Notes: a model not told the origin generated them from the letters alone. Counted from the first letter of the stretch, positions 27,558-36,195 are shown. The stretch is 52,520 bases of DNA from Nitrospira sp. (GCA_024998645.1 JACOEJ010000011.1:1-52520); one strand, 5' to 3'. Numbers and translations are program-made.

Positions 27558-27764
27558 ATGTACGTGTGCCTCTGCAACGGGATTACTGAATCGGATGTGC
27601 GAGAAGCCGGCCGGGCCGGCCATGTGACGCCCTGCGCCCTCAAAGCCAAATTCAAACTCAAAGGAAACGGCTGCTGCGGACGTTGCGCGAAGAATATTGG
27701 CGAGTTCGTCGAGATTGCGACTCAGGGATCAACGACCTCCTGCCCCCGCGCAACCGACCAGTAA
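27558..27764 (+). CDS. bfd: Bacterioferritin-associated ferredoxin (Bfd-like [2Fe-2S] protein)
   Basis: About 68 residues. The four cluster cysteines are visible: MYVCLCNGIT at the start (C-X-C) and GNGCCGRCAKN in the middle (C-X2-C within CCGRC), the BFD-like [2Fe-2S] pattern. Bfd donates electrons to bacterioferritin to release stored iron. ATG 27558 was chosen because GGAGG lies just upstream; an upstream in-frame codon at 27546 is inside that region. The Fur-box promoter fits induction under iron limitation. No bacterioferritin gene is in the window. Confidence 0.88.
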   Translation: MYVCLCNGITESDVREAGRAGHVTPCALKAKFKLKGNGCCGRCAKNIGEFVEIATQGSTTSCPRATDQ

Positions 27765-27794
27765 GTCCCCCCTAGAATACATTTCTACGCAAAC

Positions 27795-27814
27795 CAATCC
27801 CGCTCGCGGGATTG
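27795..27814. terminator. Small hairpin between bfd and the flavodoxin gene
   Basis: CAATCCCG (27795-27802) pairs with CGGGATTG (27807-27814) around CTCG, in the 125-bp gap between two convergent genes. There is no clear T run on either side, so its terminator role is uncertain. Confidence 0.35.
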
Positions 27815-27889
27815 CAGCGTTCAATCAAGATCGTCGGTCGATCTCTCGCGAGGCATCCTGCGATCAACAGCACGATTACAGTGAACGAT

Positions 27890-28576
27890 TCAACGGGTAG
27901 GAGCTGAGTGGATGAGTGCGGCGACTTCGGCGACCCGTTGGCCCAAGGCTCTGGCGTCAGCCAACTCTTTATTGTCGATACCCGGACTATCGCCTTCCGT
28001 GGTAGCGGAAGCACCAAAGGCACCGCCGCCGCTCACCACAATCATTTGATTCCCGAGCATCGCCGCCAGAATGGTGAGCATCGTCACTTCTTTGCCGCTT
28101 GAAACCTGCCCAGCCGTGGCGAAAGCCGCCCCGACCTTATTCTTCATCTTGAAGTCCGGAAAGACCCCGAACTTGAACTGCCAATTGTCGAAGAAGGTCT
28201 TCACTTCCCCAGACATATTGGACCAGTAGACCGGTGAGCCTACGACGACCGCATCCGATGAAAACAAATCATCCGCCGTGACCTGCCCGACTCGTTTCAT
28301 CACGACCACGGTCCCCGAAACGCTCTTCGCGCCGTCGACCACCGCCTCGGCCATCCGTTCGGTATTCCCTGAAAGTGAATGGTAGGCGACCAGAACTTTG
28401 ACGGAGAGGGGAGCAGACTCATCTGCAGAGACAGGACTGGCCCCGAGAATGGCGATACCAACAAGTAGACAGACGGCTAAGGCGTTAGGCAAGAAAGGAG
28501 TGGGCACTGCGGTGGGCACAGGACCTGTGGCTTGACCTTGGTCCTCATGCCCGACAAGAGGTGGAAACCGGATCAC
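27890..28576 (-). CDS. Flavodoxin-like NAD(P)H:quinone/FMN reductase with N-terminal hydrophobic leader
   Basis: 228 residues. The flavodoxin fold occupies about 58-225: VLVAYHSLSGNTERMAEAV holds the FMN phosphate loop, SDAVVVGSPVYWSNMSGEVKTFFDNW the second loop, and GAAFATAG the third, as in WrbA/NQO-type proteins. Unusually, the domain is preceded by a hydrophobic stretch (LAVCLLVGIAILGASPVSADE, about 32-52) that looks like a signal peptide, although 30 residues precede it. Start ATG 28576 overlaps the stop of the zinc-ribbon gene (ATGA); internal GTG codons would give a more normal signal peptide. Periplasmic flavodoxins are uncommon, so location needs testing. Confidence 0.82.
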   Translation of the reverse strand: MIRFPPLVGHEDQGQATGPVPTAVPTPFLPNALAVCLLVGIAILGASPVSADESAPLSVKVLVAYHSLSGNTERMAEAVVDGAKSVSGTVVVMKRVGQVTADDLFSSDAVVVGSPVYWSNMSGEVKTFFDNWQFKFGVFPDFKMKNKVGAAFATAGQVSSGKEVTMLTILAAMLGNQMIVVSGGGAFGASATTEGDSPGIDNKELADARALGQRVAEVAALIHSAPTR

Positions 28577-28758
28577 CGGCGAAACGTTTCCTCTTCCATC
28601 CGCTCTTCAACGGACACATCCGTGAGGGCTCCACGATACTCGCAACGATGGCAGCGCACACGCCAGGCTTCGATCCATTTCTCCTGGACATACGACTGGC
28701 GGCAGCTCGGGCACACAAACACACCCTTCACGTAATGAACCTTGCGAACTTCCTTCAT
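28573..28758 (-). CDS. Small zinc-ribbon protein
   Basis: 61 residues with two CXXC knuckles, FVCPSCRQSY (Cys 16, 19) and VRCHRCEYRG (Cys 36, 39), which should bind one zinc as a ribbon. The rest is basic at the start and acidic at the end (DVSVEERMEEETFRR). No named family is recognised. GGAGGTCCGT precedes the ATG and is a strong ribosome site. The stop overlaps the flavodoxin start by four bases, so the two are translationally coupled. Confidence 0.8.
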   Translation of the reverse strand: MKEVRKVHYVKGVFVCPSCRQSYVQEKWIEAWRVRCHRCEYRGALTDVSVEERMEEETFRR

Positions 28759-28907
28759 ACGGACCTCCTGACTGAGATGGCCGAGGATCGCACAGGTCTC
28801 CTCGGGATTGCAAGACGGCTAACCCCGCCCGCACGCCGACATCACTCCACCCCATCGCGCGATGGCCATATCTTGACTGCCGCCATGCCGCCCAGTACCA
28901 TGCCTCC

Positions 28908-29381
28908 ATGTTTATTCGCGTGATCCTGATTGCGTTCGTTGTGCTCAGCCTGGCCGGCCCGTCCAGCGGAGAAGCCACGCCTCCGGCCGGCAACCCGGCC
29001 GCGCGGCTGATTCCCGTGAAGACCCCTTCAGGGACCGTCGTTCAAGCCGAAATCGCCGACACCCCACAGAAGCGCGCCGCTGGATTGATGTACCGCGATC
29101 ACCTCAAGAAAGACCATGGCATGATGTTCTTCTTCGACCAGGCCCAGGAATGGACCTTCTGGATGAAAAACACCCTGATTGCTCTCGATCTGATTTGGAT
29201 GGATGATAAGAAACGCGTCATCCACATCGAACGGAACGTGCCGATTTGCACCAGAACGGATGATTCCTGCCCCCAGTACCGCCCGAATGACGGGGCGATG
29301 TACGTGCTGGAGATTGCCGCCGGAACCGTGGATGGATTGAAGATCGAGAAGGGCTCAAAACTGCAGTTTGCGAATCCGTAA
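28908..29381 (+). CDS. Exported DUF192 family protein
   Basis: 157 residues: a signal peptide (residues 1-23, VILIAFVVLSLAGPSSGEA) followed by a DUF192 domain. Family hallmarks are IADTPQKRAAGLMYRDHL, MMFFFDQAQEWTFWMKNTLIALDLIWMD and VLEIAAGTVDGLKIEKGSKL. Members are small secreted or periplasmic beta-barrel proteins of unknown function. There is no clear ribosome-binding site. The gene is divergent from the zinc-ribbon gene and converges on relA. Confidence 0.9.
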   Translation: MFIRVILIAFVVLSLAGPSSGEATPPAGNPAARLIPVKTPSGTVVQAEIADTPQKRAAGLMYRDHLKKDHGMMFFFDQAQEWTFWMKNTLIALDLIWMDDKKRVIHIERNVPICTRTDDSCPQYRPNDGAMYVLEIAAGTVDGLKIEKGSKLQFANP

Positions 29382-29402
29382 GACCTGCCGGCCAACCGGC
29401 CG

Positions 29403-31580
29403 TTATTTTTCCTGCCACGCCCGAATACGCCGCGCTGAGATCACCCCGTCGACCCGTTCGATTGCCTTAAGCACATGATTGATGTGCTTCGTGTCGTTGA
29501 CTTCGACCACGAAATCCAACACCGCCTTCCGGTCTTCGCGCGTCGCGATTTCCGCCCGGCTGATGTTCGCCTGACATTCCGCAATCGCGGAAGACACATT
29601 CGCCAACACTCCGGTCTTGTCGACCGCCATCACCGACACTTTCACCGGGTGTAACCCCGGCGTCGCCGTATCCCATTCCACCTCGACCAGCCGTTCACGG
29701 TCGTAGTCCAGCGCTTCCAGGTTGGGGCAATCGACCGAGTGGATCGTCAACCCGCGCCCGCGGGTAATGTAGCCGAGAATCCGATCCCCCGGCACCGGGT
29801 TACAGCATCGGGAGAGCTGCATCAAGAGATCGCGTGCGCCTTTGACGCGTACGCCTTTGTCGTCGGATTTGCCAACCGGAGTCTTCGGCGTCGAAACCGG
29901 CTCCGCGACCGGCACAGCGGTTCCCGGCGACGGCGTCACCAGCTTCGCAATCACCTCTGCCGTTGCAAGATGACCGAATCCTACCGCCGCCATCAGTTCG
30001 TCGAGCGTGTCATGCCCGAGCTGTCGCGCAACCGCCAGCAATTGCTCCGACCGTAGCATCTGGGCCGGCGCGAACGAGTGGCGCCGCAACTCCGACTCCA
30101 ACAGACGTCGCCCGATATCGATGCTGCGCGTTTGTTCCTCGGCTTTGACCCAATGTTTGATTTTTGTCTTGGCGCGCGAGGTCCGGACAAACTTGAGCCA
30201 ATCCTTATGCGGCGTCTGGTTCGGCGACGTGAGAATTTCAACCGTATCCCCGCTCGTCACCTGATGCTTTAAGGGCACAATCTTGCCGTTGACCTTAGCC
30301 CCGACACAATGATCGCCGACCTCCGTGTGAATGGCATAGGCGAAGTCGACCGGCGTGGATCCCTTCGGCAGTTCCTTCACGATCCCCTTGGGCGTAAACA
30401 CGTAGACCACGTCGTGAAACAACTCAAGTTTGACGGAATCCATGAACTGACGATTGTCCGGCAGATCGGTGTGCCACTCGACGAACTGCCGTAGCCACCC
30501 GAACGCCTTGTTATCTTTCTCCGCAACCTTGCCCTGTTCCTTATATTTCCAATGCGCCGCAATCCCGTATTCGGCCACGCGATGCATTTCGTCGGTTCGA
30601 ATCTGGAATTCGACGTGCTCGCCCTTCGGTCCGACCACCGTCGTATGCAGCGATTGATACAGGTTGGATTTGGGGATCGCGATGTAGTCCTTGAACCGTC
30701 CGGGAAGCGGGCGCCAGAGCGAATGGATCACCCCGAGCAGAGCATAGCAGTTCATCTTCGTATCGGTGATGATCCGCAGGGCGGTGAGGTCGTAGACTTC
30801 CTCAAAGGAAATATCCTGCTTGTTCATCTTCTGGTAAATGCCATACAGATGCTTCGGGCGGCCGTACACCGTTCCCTGTAACCCGACGTCGGCCAGCGCC
30901 TTTTCGACCAGATCGCGCACTTCCTGAATGTACTGCTCCCGGTCTTCATCGCGCTTGGCGACACGCACCCGCAACATCTCGTACACATCGGGCTTGAGGT
31001 GCTTGAGGCACAAGTCCTCCAGCTCGTTCTTCACCCACCCGATCCCGATCCGATTTGCCAGCGGAGCGTAAATCTCCAGGGTCTCCTGGGCAATCTCCTG
31101 GCGCTTCGCCTCGCTCAAATGCTCCAGCGTCCGCATATTGTGGAGGCGATCCGCCAGCTTGATGATGACGACGCGGATATCGTCCGCCATCGACAGCACC
31201 ATCTTGCGAAAATTCTCCGCCTGCTTCTCTTCATAGCTCCGGAACGTGATCTTGCCGATCTTGGTCACTCCGTCGACCAGATGGACCACCTCTTTCCCAA
31301 ACTCGCGCTCCAGCTCAGCCGGCGTAGCCACCGTGTCTTCCAAGGTGTCGTGCAACAGTCCCGCCACCACCGCCGCCACATCGGTTTTGAGCAATGTCAG
31401 CACGCCGGCCACCGCGACGGGATGCTGTACGTAGGGCTCGCCGGACCGGCGCGTTTGCCCTTCATGCACTTTGGCAGAGAAGTCGTAGGCCTTGCGCACC
31501 AGACTGAGATCGGCATCCGGCTGATAGCTCCGCACGCGGTCGAGGAGCTGATCGATATCGGTGACGGTTTCGTAGACCAT
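29403..31580 (-). CDS. Bifunctional (p)ppGpp synthetase/hydrolase (RelA/SpoT homologue)
   Basis: 725 residues with the full Rel layout. The HD hydrolase domain (about 40-180) has VAGLLHDTLEDT and LADRLHNMRTL. The synthetase domain (about 235-350) has RFKDYIAIPKSNLYQSLHT and HVEFQIRTDEMHRVAEYG. The TGS domain (about 395-460) has VFTPKGIVKELPKGSTPVDFAY, and an ACT domain (about 650-720) has VSVMAVDKTGVLANVSS. It makes and degrades the stringent-response alarmone. Intact HD and synthetase motifs suggest both activities. GGGAGTAACGCGTCG precedes the ATG, and the start lies seven bases beyond the recJ stop, so the pair is co-transcribed. Confidence 0.95.
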   Translation of the reverse strand: MVYETVTDIDQLLDRVRSYQPDADLSLVRKAYDFSAKVHEGQTRRSGEPYVQHPVAVAGVLTLLKTDVAAVVAGLLHDTLEDTVATPAELEREFGKEVVHLVDGVTKIGKITFRSYEEKQAENFRKMVLSMADDIRVVIIKLADRLHNMRTLEHLSEAKRQEIAQETLEIYAPLANRIGIGWVKNELEDLCLKHLKPDVYEMLRVRVAKRDEDREQYIQEVRDLVEKALADVGLQGTVYGRPKHLYGIYQKMNKQDISFEEVYDLTALRIITDTKMNCYALLGVIHSLWRPLPGRFKDYIAIPKSNLYQSLHTTVVGPKGEHVEFQIRTDEMHRVAEYGIAAHWKYKEQGKVAEKDNKAFGWLRQFVEWHTDLPDNRQFMDSVKLELFHDVVYVFTPKGIVKELPKGSTPVDFAYAIHTEVGDHCVGAKVNGKIVPLKHQVTSGDTVEILTSPNQTPHKDWLKFVRTSRAKTKIKHWVKAEEQTRSIDIGRRLLESELRRHSFAPAQMLRSEQLLAVARQLGHDTLDELMAAVGFGHLATAEVIAKLVTPSPGTAVPVAEPVSTPKTPVGKSDDKGVRVKGARDLLMQLSRCCNPVPGDRILGYITRGRGLTIHSVDCPNLEALDYDRERLVEVEWDTATPGLHPVKVSVMAVDKTGVLANVSSAIAECQANISRAEIATREDRKAVLDFVVEVNDTKHINHVLKAIERVDGVISARRIRAWQEK

Positions 31581-31587
31581 CGACGCG

Positions 31588-33285
31588 TTACTCCCTAGCC
31601 GTCGCGCGCATATCCCGGATGCGCAATTGAATACGGTCGTGCCCGTTCCAGTGATTGATCTCCGGAGTAAAAGCCAGATCCACCGGCTGGTTGAGCGTCA
31701 GGCCCTGCTCCGACAACGACTTCATACCGAACCCGATACTGTCGAACGGCAGCGACCGCCCCTGCCGGACTGTCATCTTCAAATGTTTCTCGCCGACGAC
31801 ACGCGCCTCCATGATCGCCAACCCTTTCACGGCAAACATCGGTTCGGGGTTGCCGGCTCCGAATGGGTGCAGCGACCCGATTTCTTGGATGAGGCGCATG
31901 TTCACTTCAGTCAGCGACACTTCAGAATCGAGATGCAGCATAGGGACCGCATTTCCCGCCGAGGACCAGGTTCCAGCCACCGCCGCGAACCGCGCCTGAA
32001 ACTCCGGCAGGCGGGATTCGTGAATCGTCATGCCCGCTGCGCTGGGGTGTCCGCCGAACGCCACGAGCAGATCCTTGCACGACGCCAAGGCTTGATAGAG
32101 GTCGAAGCCCGGGATGGTCCTGGCTGAGCCCTTGCCGATCCCCTGCTCATTGATGGCCATCACAATCGCCGGACGATGATATCGCTCCATCAACCGCGCC
32201 GCTACAATGCCGACCACGCCGAGATGCCAGCCACGGGAAGCCAGGACGATCGCCGGCGGCACCTCGCCATCCCCGAGCGCCGCGACCGCTTCTCGCATAA
32301 TTTCTGCTTCAAGATCCTGCCGACGACGATTGAGTTGTTCCAGCTCCTGTGCGAGCTGCATCGCCTCCGATTCTGACTCCGTCGTCAACAACTGCACGCC
32401 TTTAATCGCATGATCCAAACGCCCTGCCGCGTTCAGCCTGGGCCCGAGCTTGAACCCCACCGTCTCCGAGGTGCACTCACGCGTCACTCCGGCAACCTGT
32501 TTCAACGCACGGATCCCGCAGCGAGCCCCGCGCGACAGTTGCCGCAAGCCTTCTTGAACAAATCCCCGATTCTCATCCTGCAACGGCACCACATCGGCAA
32601 TCGTCGACAAGGCCACTAGATCCAGCAGCGAATCAAGCTCAACCGCTCCCTGACCATAGCGCTGCCGATAGGCATCGGCCACCTTGTAGGCCAACCCGCC
32701 GGAGCAGAGCCCGCGGAACGGATAGCGCGCCTCTCGCCGATGCGGATTCATGACCGCCAACGCCGGTGGCATTTGCTCATCGGTCTGATGGTGGTCAGTC
32801 ACAATGACATCCATGCCCAGCTGATTGGCAACGGCAATTTCATGGTGTGAGGTGGTCCCGCAATCCGAGGTGACCAGCAGCTTCACCCCCTCTGCGGCCA
32901 GCGTCCGCACCGCGCCTTCATTCAAACCGTACCCTTCGCGAATCCGGTGTGGCACATAGGCCTGCGCGTTGGCGCCGAGCCCGCGGAAAAACGAATAGTA
33001 AATACTGGTGGCCGACATTCCATCGACGTCATAGTCGCCATAGAAACAGACCCGCTCACCATGCTGCACGGCATAGTGCAATCGATCGATAGCGGCTTCG
33101 ATGTCGGGGATCAAAAAGGGATCGTGCGCGCGGAGCGGGGTCATCCAGGCGGTGGCTTCATCAGGCGTGGTGACGCCGCGCGCTAACAACAGGCCTGCGG
33201 TCGCAGGCGAGATCGACAAGGCCTTAGCCAACGTCGCCCGCCGACCGGGATCGATATCACGAAACACCCAGAGCTTAGACGTCAT
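31588..33285 (-). CDS. recJ: Single-stranded-DNA-specific exonuclease RecJ
   Basis: 565 residues of the DHH phosphoesterase family; a 5'-3' ssDNA exonuclease in recombination and mismatch repair. Metal-binding motifs: FYGDYDVDGMSA near residue 80, TSDCGTTSHHE near 140 and VTDHHQTDEQMPPALAVMNPH near 165. DHHA1 has AFGGHPSAAGMTI near 420. The C-terminal OB-like domain includes LHPFGAGNPEPMFA. The length agrees with bacterial RecJ (about 560-580). It is followed by relA after seven bases. The 204-bp gap upstream to pup holds the pup terminator. Confidence 0.95.
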   Translation of the reverse strand: MTSKLWVFRDIDPGRRATLAKALSISPATAGLLLARGVTTPDEATAWMTPLRAHDPFLIPDIEAAIDRLHYAVQHGERVCFYGDYDVDGMSATSIYYSFFRGLGANAQAYVPHRIREGYGLNEGAVRTLAAEGVKLLVTSDCGTTSHHEIAVANQLGMDVIVTDHHQTDEQMPPALAVMNPHRREARYPFRGLCSGGLAYKVADAYRQRYGQGAVELDSLLDLVALSTIADVVPLQDENRGFVQEGLRQLSRGARCGIRALKQVAGVTRECTSETVGFKLGPRLNAAGRLDHAIKGVQLLTTESESEAMQLAQELEQLNRRRQDLEAEIMREAVAALGDGEVPPAIVLASRGWHLGVVGIVAARLMERYHRPAIVMAINEQGIGKGSARTIPGFDLYQALASCKDLLVAFGGHPSAAGMTIHESRLPEFQARFAAVAGTWSSAGNAVPMLHLDSEVSLTEVNMRLIQEIGSLHPFGAGNPEPMFAVKGLAIMEARVVGEKHLKMTVRQGRSLPFDSIGFGMKSLSEQGLTLNQPVDLAFTPEINHWNGHDRIQLRIRDMRATARE

Positions 33286-33454
33286 CCATGCCTCGGTACG
33301 GGCTACAGGCGAATAGGGTCAACGGGTCGGATACCGCGGATGGTAAATGCTCACCATCCCTTTGTCAAACCATGCGAAAACGGTCGACACCGAGAGAAGA
33401 TCGGATGCGGATCATGTACCGGACGGAGAGGACAATGAGGCCAGCGGAGTGAGA

Positions 33455-33500
33455 GAAATGAAGAAGGGGGAACGCGAACCGGTTGTTCGCTATTCCCCCC
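33455..33500 (-). terminator. Terminator of pup, overlapping its last codons
   Basis: Two-part stem on the minus strand: TTCCCCC (33493-33499) with GGGGGAA (33466-33472), and GTTCGC (33485-33490) with GCGAAC (33474-33479), around a five-base loop, then a T-rich tract. The pup stop codon is 33490-33492, so part of one arm encodes the last residues and stop of Pup. Confidence 0.75.
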
Positions 33501-33687
33501 CTTTTTGCACGTAGTTTTTGACGAACTCTTCAGCGTTCTTTTCGAGGACCTCGTCGATCTCATCGACGAGCTTATCGATATCTTCCGTGAGCTTCTTCCC
33601 GGTCTCAACGACCTTCGGATTCGCCTTGACCTCGTCCTTCGATTGAGGCTCGCGTTTCGGCTCCTGCTTGCGCTCCTGTTTTTCCAT
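33490..33687 (-). CDS. pup: Prokaryotic ubiquitin-like protein Pup
   Basis: 65 residues. The C-terminal half, from LTEDIDKLVDEIDEVLEK through NAEEFVKNYVQKGGE, closely follows actinobacterial Pup, including the Mpa-binding coiled-coil helix and the terminal Gly-Gly-Glu. Because the last residue is already Glu, deamidation by Dop would not be needed before PafA attaches it to lysines; mycobacterial Pup ends in Gln. The N-terminal 30 residues are disordered, Lys/Glu/Gln-rich. GGGAGGTGCTCGG precedes the ATG. No prcAB, mpa, pafA or dop gene is in the window. Own promoter and terminator indicate a monocistronic gene. Nitrospira genomes are known to encode a 20S proteasome. Confidence 0.93.
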   Translation of the reverse strand: MEKQERKQEPKREPQSKDEVKANPKVVETGKKLTEDIDKLVDEIDEVLEKNAEEFVKNYVQKGGE

Positions 33688-33736
33688 CCGAGCACCTCCC
33701 GTAGTTCTGGGAAACTCTCGTGGACCAGCGCGGCGC

Positions 33737-33754
33737 GTGATCCCTTGCGATCAC
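33737..33754. promoter_or_regulatory. Dyad at the pup start site (possible operator)
   Basis: GTGATC (33737-33742), six bases, GATCAC (33749-33754): a perfect 6-6-6 inverted repeat just downstream of and touching the proposed pup -10 box. The position over the transcription start suits a repressor. No regulator can be named. Confidence 0.4.
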
Positions 33755-33782
33755 CTTACCCTAGGGTTATTTCAGCCGTCAA
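33753..33782 (-). promoter_or_regulatory. Putative pup promoter
   Basis: On the minus strand TTGACG (33777-33782), an 18-bp spacer and TAAGGT (33753-33758), about 66 bp before the pup start. The -35 is 5/6 to consensus, the -10 is weak. Confidence 0.45.
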
Positions 33783-33816
33783 GCCAAGCAGAGAATCGTG
33801 TGGCGATTCTTCGCTT

Positions 33817-33850
33817 TCGTGGCTCACGACCGTCTGATCGTGAGCCACGA
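33817..33850. terminator. 13-bp hairpin after hppA
   Basis: TCGTGGCTCACGA (33817-33829) pairs perfectly with TCGTGAGCCACGA (33838-33850) around 8 bases, 12 bp past the hppA stop. It is not followed by a T run, so it may stabilise the 3' end rather than terminate by itself. Confidence 0.5.
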
Positions 33851-33861
33851 AGATCGAAACC

Positions 33862-35916
33862 CTATTTCACAATCAAGGATACAATCAACAGCGCCACAAT
33901 ATTGATGACTTTGATCATCGGATTGATCGCCGGACCGGCCGTATCCTTATAGGGATCGCCGACCGTATCGCCGGTCACTGCGGCTTTGTGAGTATCGCTT
34001 CCCTTCAGACCCTGCTCTTCAATGTACTTCTTGGCATTGTCCCAGGCGCCACCGCCACTCGTCATCGAGATCGCCACGAACAAACCGGTGACAATACTGC
34101 CGACGAGCATGCCGCCCAACGCTTGCGGACCAAGAATCACACCGACCAGAATCGGAGAAATCACGGGGATTAAGCCCGGCACCATCATCTTCTTGATCGC
34201 CGCCTGCGTCACGATATCGACACACGTTCCATATTCCGGCTTGCCGGTTCCCTCCATGATGCCCTTAATGGTCCGGAACTGTCTGCGCACTTCTTCCACG
34301 ACGAGACCGGCCGCCTCTCCTACCGCTTTCATACAGAGGGCGCCAAAAATAAACGGCAGCATCCCACCCAGGAATAATCCCACTAGAACAGAGGGATTGG
34401 AAAGATCGAACGTGCTCGCTCCGGCCCCTTTTGCGACCTCACGCGCATATTCGGCAAACAACACTACCGCCGCAAGGCCGGCCGATCCGATCGCATAGCC
34501 TTTGGTCACCGCCTTCGTCGTGTTTCCGACCGCATCCAGCGGATCAGTGATATCCCGCACCTCTTTACCAAGGTGAGCCATCTCCGCAATACCGCCGGCA
34601 TTATCCGTGATCGGGCCGAACGCATCGATCGCCACCACAATCCCTGCCATCGACAACATCGACACCGCCGCCACGGCTACGCCATACAGGCCGCCTGATG
34701 CTGCACCGCCGCAAATCGAGTAGCTCGTCAGAATCGCCGCTCCGATCACCACGACCGGCCAGGCCGTCGCCTCCATCCCCACCGCCAGTCCGGCGATGAT
34801 GTTCGTCGCATGGCCCGTTTCACTGGCCTTGGCAATAGCCTTCACCGGCGCATAGCTCTTGGACGTGTAATAGTCCGTAATGAAGACCAGCGCCAGCGTC
34901 ACCGCCAAGCCGATCAACGCCGCCAGGTAGTAACTCATTCCACTCACGCCACCCACACCGGCCATGATCGTGTTCGTCACGGGATAGAATGCGACCGCAG
35001 CGATGCCGCCCGCTACGAACAGGCCCTTGTACAACGCCGGCATAATCTCGCCGCCGGGGCTCACCTTCACGAAGAGAATCCCGATGATCGTTGCAAAGAT
35101 CGTCACGCCGCCGAGGGCGAGCGGATAAAGAATCGGCGCGCTGTTCCCATTGAATAAGGTGAACGCCAAGACCATCGCCGCGACCGTCGTCACCGCGTAG
35201 GTCTCGAACAGGTCCGCGGCCATACCGGCACAATCGCCGACATTGTCGCCCACGTTGTCAGCGATAACCGCCGGATTGCGGGGATCGTCTTCTGGAATGC
35301 CAGCTTCGACTTTTCCGACGAGGTCTGCGCCGACATCCGCCGCTTTGGTATAGATACCGCCGCCGACTCGCGCAAAGACTGAAATCAGGCTGCCGCCGAA
35401 TCCAAGACTCAGCAACGCATGAATCGCCTTTTCCTGTCCTGCAATTTGCGTGGCCACCGTATAGAAGAGAGTAATGGCCAGCAGGCCTAAACCGATCAGC
35501 AACAGCCCGGTCACTGCGCCGCCGCGAAATGCGACCGTCAGCGCCGCATTCATCCCTTTGTGGGCCGCCTGAGCCGTCCGGACGTTCGCCCGCACCGCAA
35601 TAATCATCCCCACATAGCCTGCCAGCGATGACGCGCCGGCGCCGATCAGGAATCCGATTGCAGTCAACAAGCCAAATTTATCGGACACCGCCCCCGCGCC
35701 CCACAATACGACGAACAGCACCGCGGCAACGACGCCGACGGTTCGATATTGTCGATTCAGATAGGCACTCGCGCCTTCTTGAATCGCCTTCGCAATTTCC
35801 TGCATTTTGGGATTACCGGCGTCGAGTTTGAATACCCACATCGCCAGATAGAGACCGTAGGCAATACCGGTGACTGCTGCGATCAATGCAAAGGTAACGA
35901 TGGCTGAGTCGCTCAC
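33862..35916 (-). CDS. hppA: Membrane-bound proton-pumping pyrophosphatase, K+-independent type
   Basis: 684 residues with about 16 membrane segments. It hydrolyses PPi in the cytoplasm and pumps H+ (or Na+) outward. Substrate-binding motifs are clear: [21 protein letters not shown] near 205 and [18 protein letters not shown] near 232, with [10 protein letters not shown] near 450. In the subtype-determining GNTT(A/K)A motif this protein reads [10 protein letters not shown] near residue 475; the Lys marks the K+-independent class, where it replaces the potassium ion. GTG start with AGGAGGGTATCCC upstream. It would conserve energy from PPi released in biosynthesis, useful to a low-energy chemolithotroph. 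Confidence 0.95.
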   Translation of the reverse strand: MSDSAIVTFALIAAVTGIAYGLYLAMWVFKLDAGNPKMQEIAKAIQEGASAYLNRQYRTVGVVAAVLFVVLWGAGAVSDKFGLLTAIGFLIGAGASSLAGYVGMIIAVRANVRTAQAAHKGMNAALTVAFRGGAVTGLLLIGLGLLAITLFYTVATQIAGQEKAIHALLSLGFGGSLISVFARVGGGIYTKAADVGADLVGKVEAGIPEDDPRNPAVIADNVGDNVGDCAGMAADLFETYAVTTVAAMVLAFTLFNGNSAPILYPLALGGVTIFATIIGILFVKVSPGGEIMPALYKGLFVAGGIAAVAFYPVTNTIMAGVGGVSGMSYYLAALIGLAVTLALVFITDYYTSKSYAPVKAIAKASETGHATNIIAGLAVGMEATAWPVVVIGAAILTSYSICGGAASGGLYGVAVAAVSMLSMAGIVVAIDAFGPITDNAGGIAEMAHLGKEVRDITDPLDAVGNTTKAVTKGYAIGSAGLAAVVLFAEYAREVAKGAGASTFDLSNPSVLVGLFLGGMLPFIFGALCMKAVGEAAGLVVEEVRRQFRTIKGIMEGTGKPEYGTCVDIVTQAAIKKMMVPGLIPVISPILVGVILGPQALGGMLVGSIVTGLFVAISMTSGGGAWDNAKKYIEEQGLKGSDTHKAAVTGDTVGDPYKDTAGPAINPMIKVINIVALLIVSLIVK

Positions 35917-36041
35917 GGGATACCCTCCTAGTGGTTAAACGACCGTTGAATGTCGCTCAATTCCCCGTGGCTTCAACCCAACCGAAGGACCATTCCGAGA
36001 AGAAGTCCGCAGGGTGGTGCAGGTGCCGCTATGGTGCTAAC

Positions 36042-36090
36042 TAGCCGAAAAACTTGGCTAGTCTATACAGATGGCTGAAAGGGATCAAGG
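36042..36090 (-). promoter_or_regulatory. Putative hppA promoter with adjacent dyad
   Basis: Minus strand CTTGAT (36085-36090), a 16-bp spacer and TATAGA (36063-36068). Directly downstream is the inverted repeat CTAGCC/GGCTAG (36042-36047, 36057-36062), over the likely start site, about 130-150 bp before the hppA GTG. The -35 is weak. Confidence 0.4.
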
Positions 36091-36146
36091 TGAAAGATAG
36101 GAGGGAATAGCAAGAAAAACAACCTGCTGAAAGTCTACCCGGTGGT

Positions 36147-36175
36147 TTGCGGTAAAAAATGAGACTTGCTATAGT
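36147..36175 (+). promoter_or_regulatory. Promoter of the 36196 gene
   Basis: TTGCGG (36147-36152), a 17-bp spacer, TATAGT (36170-36175); the start codon follows 20 bp later. The -10 is 5/6 and the spacing is ideal. Confidence 0.55.
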
Positions 36176-36195
36176 CCGCGCTGGTGGAGGGCTGT

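Noticed and set aside
33490-33687. UBact, the other Pup-like modifier reported in Nitrospira
   Set aside because: The end reads KGGE and the preceding helix follows Pup closely. UBact sequences end differently and lack this helix.
33351-33695. 114-codon frame overlapping pup on the same strand
   Set aside because: Different frame from Pup, low-complexity Arg/Ser composition, and it runs through the pup terminator. Pup is unmistakable in the other frame.
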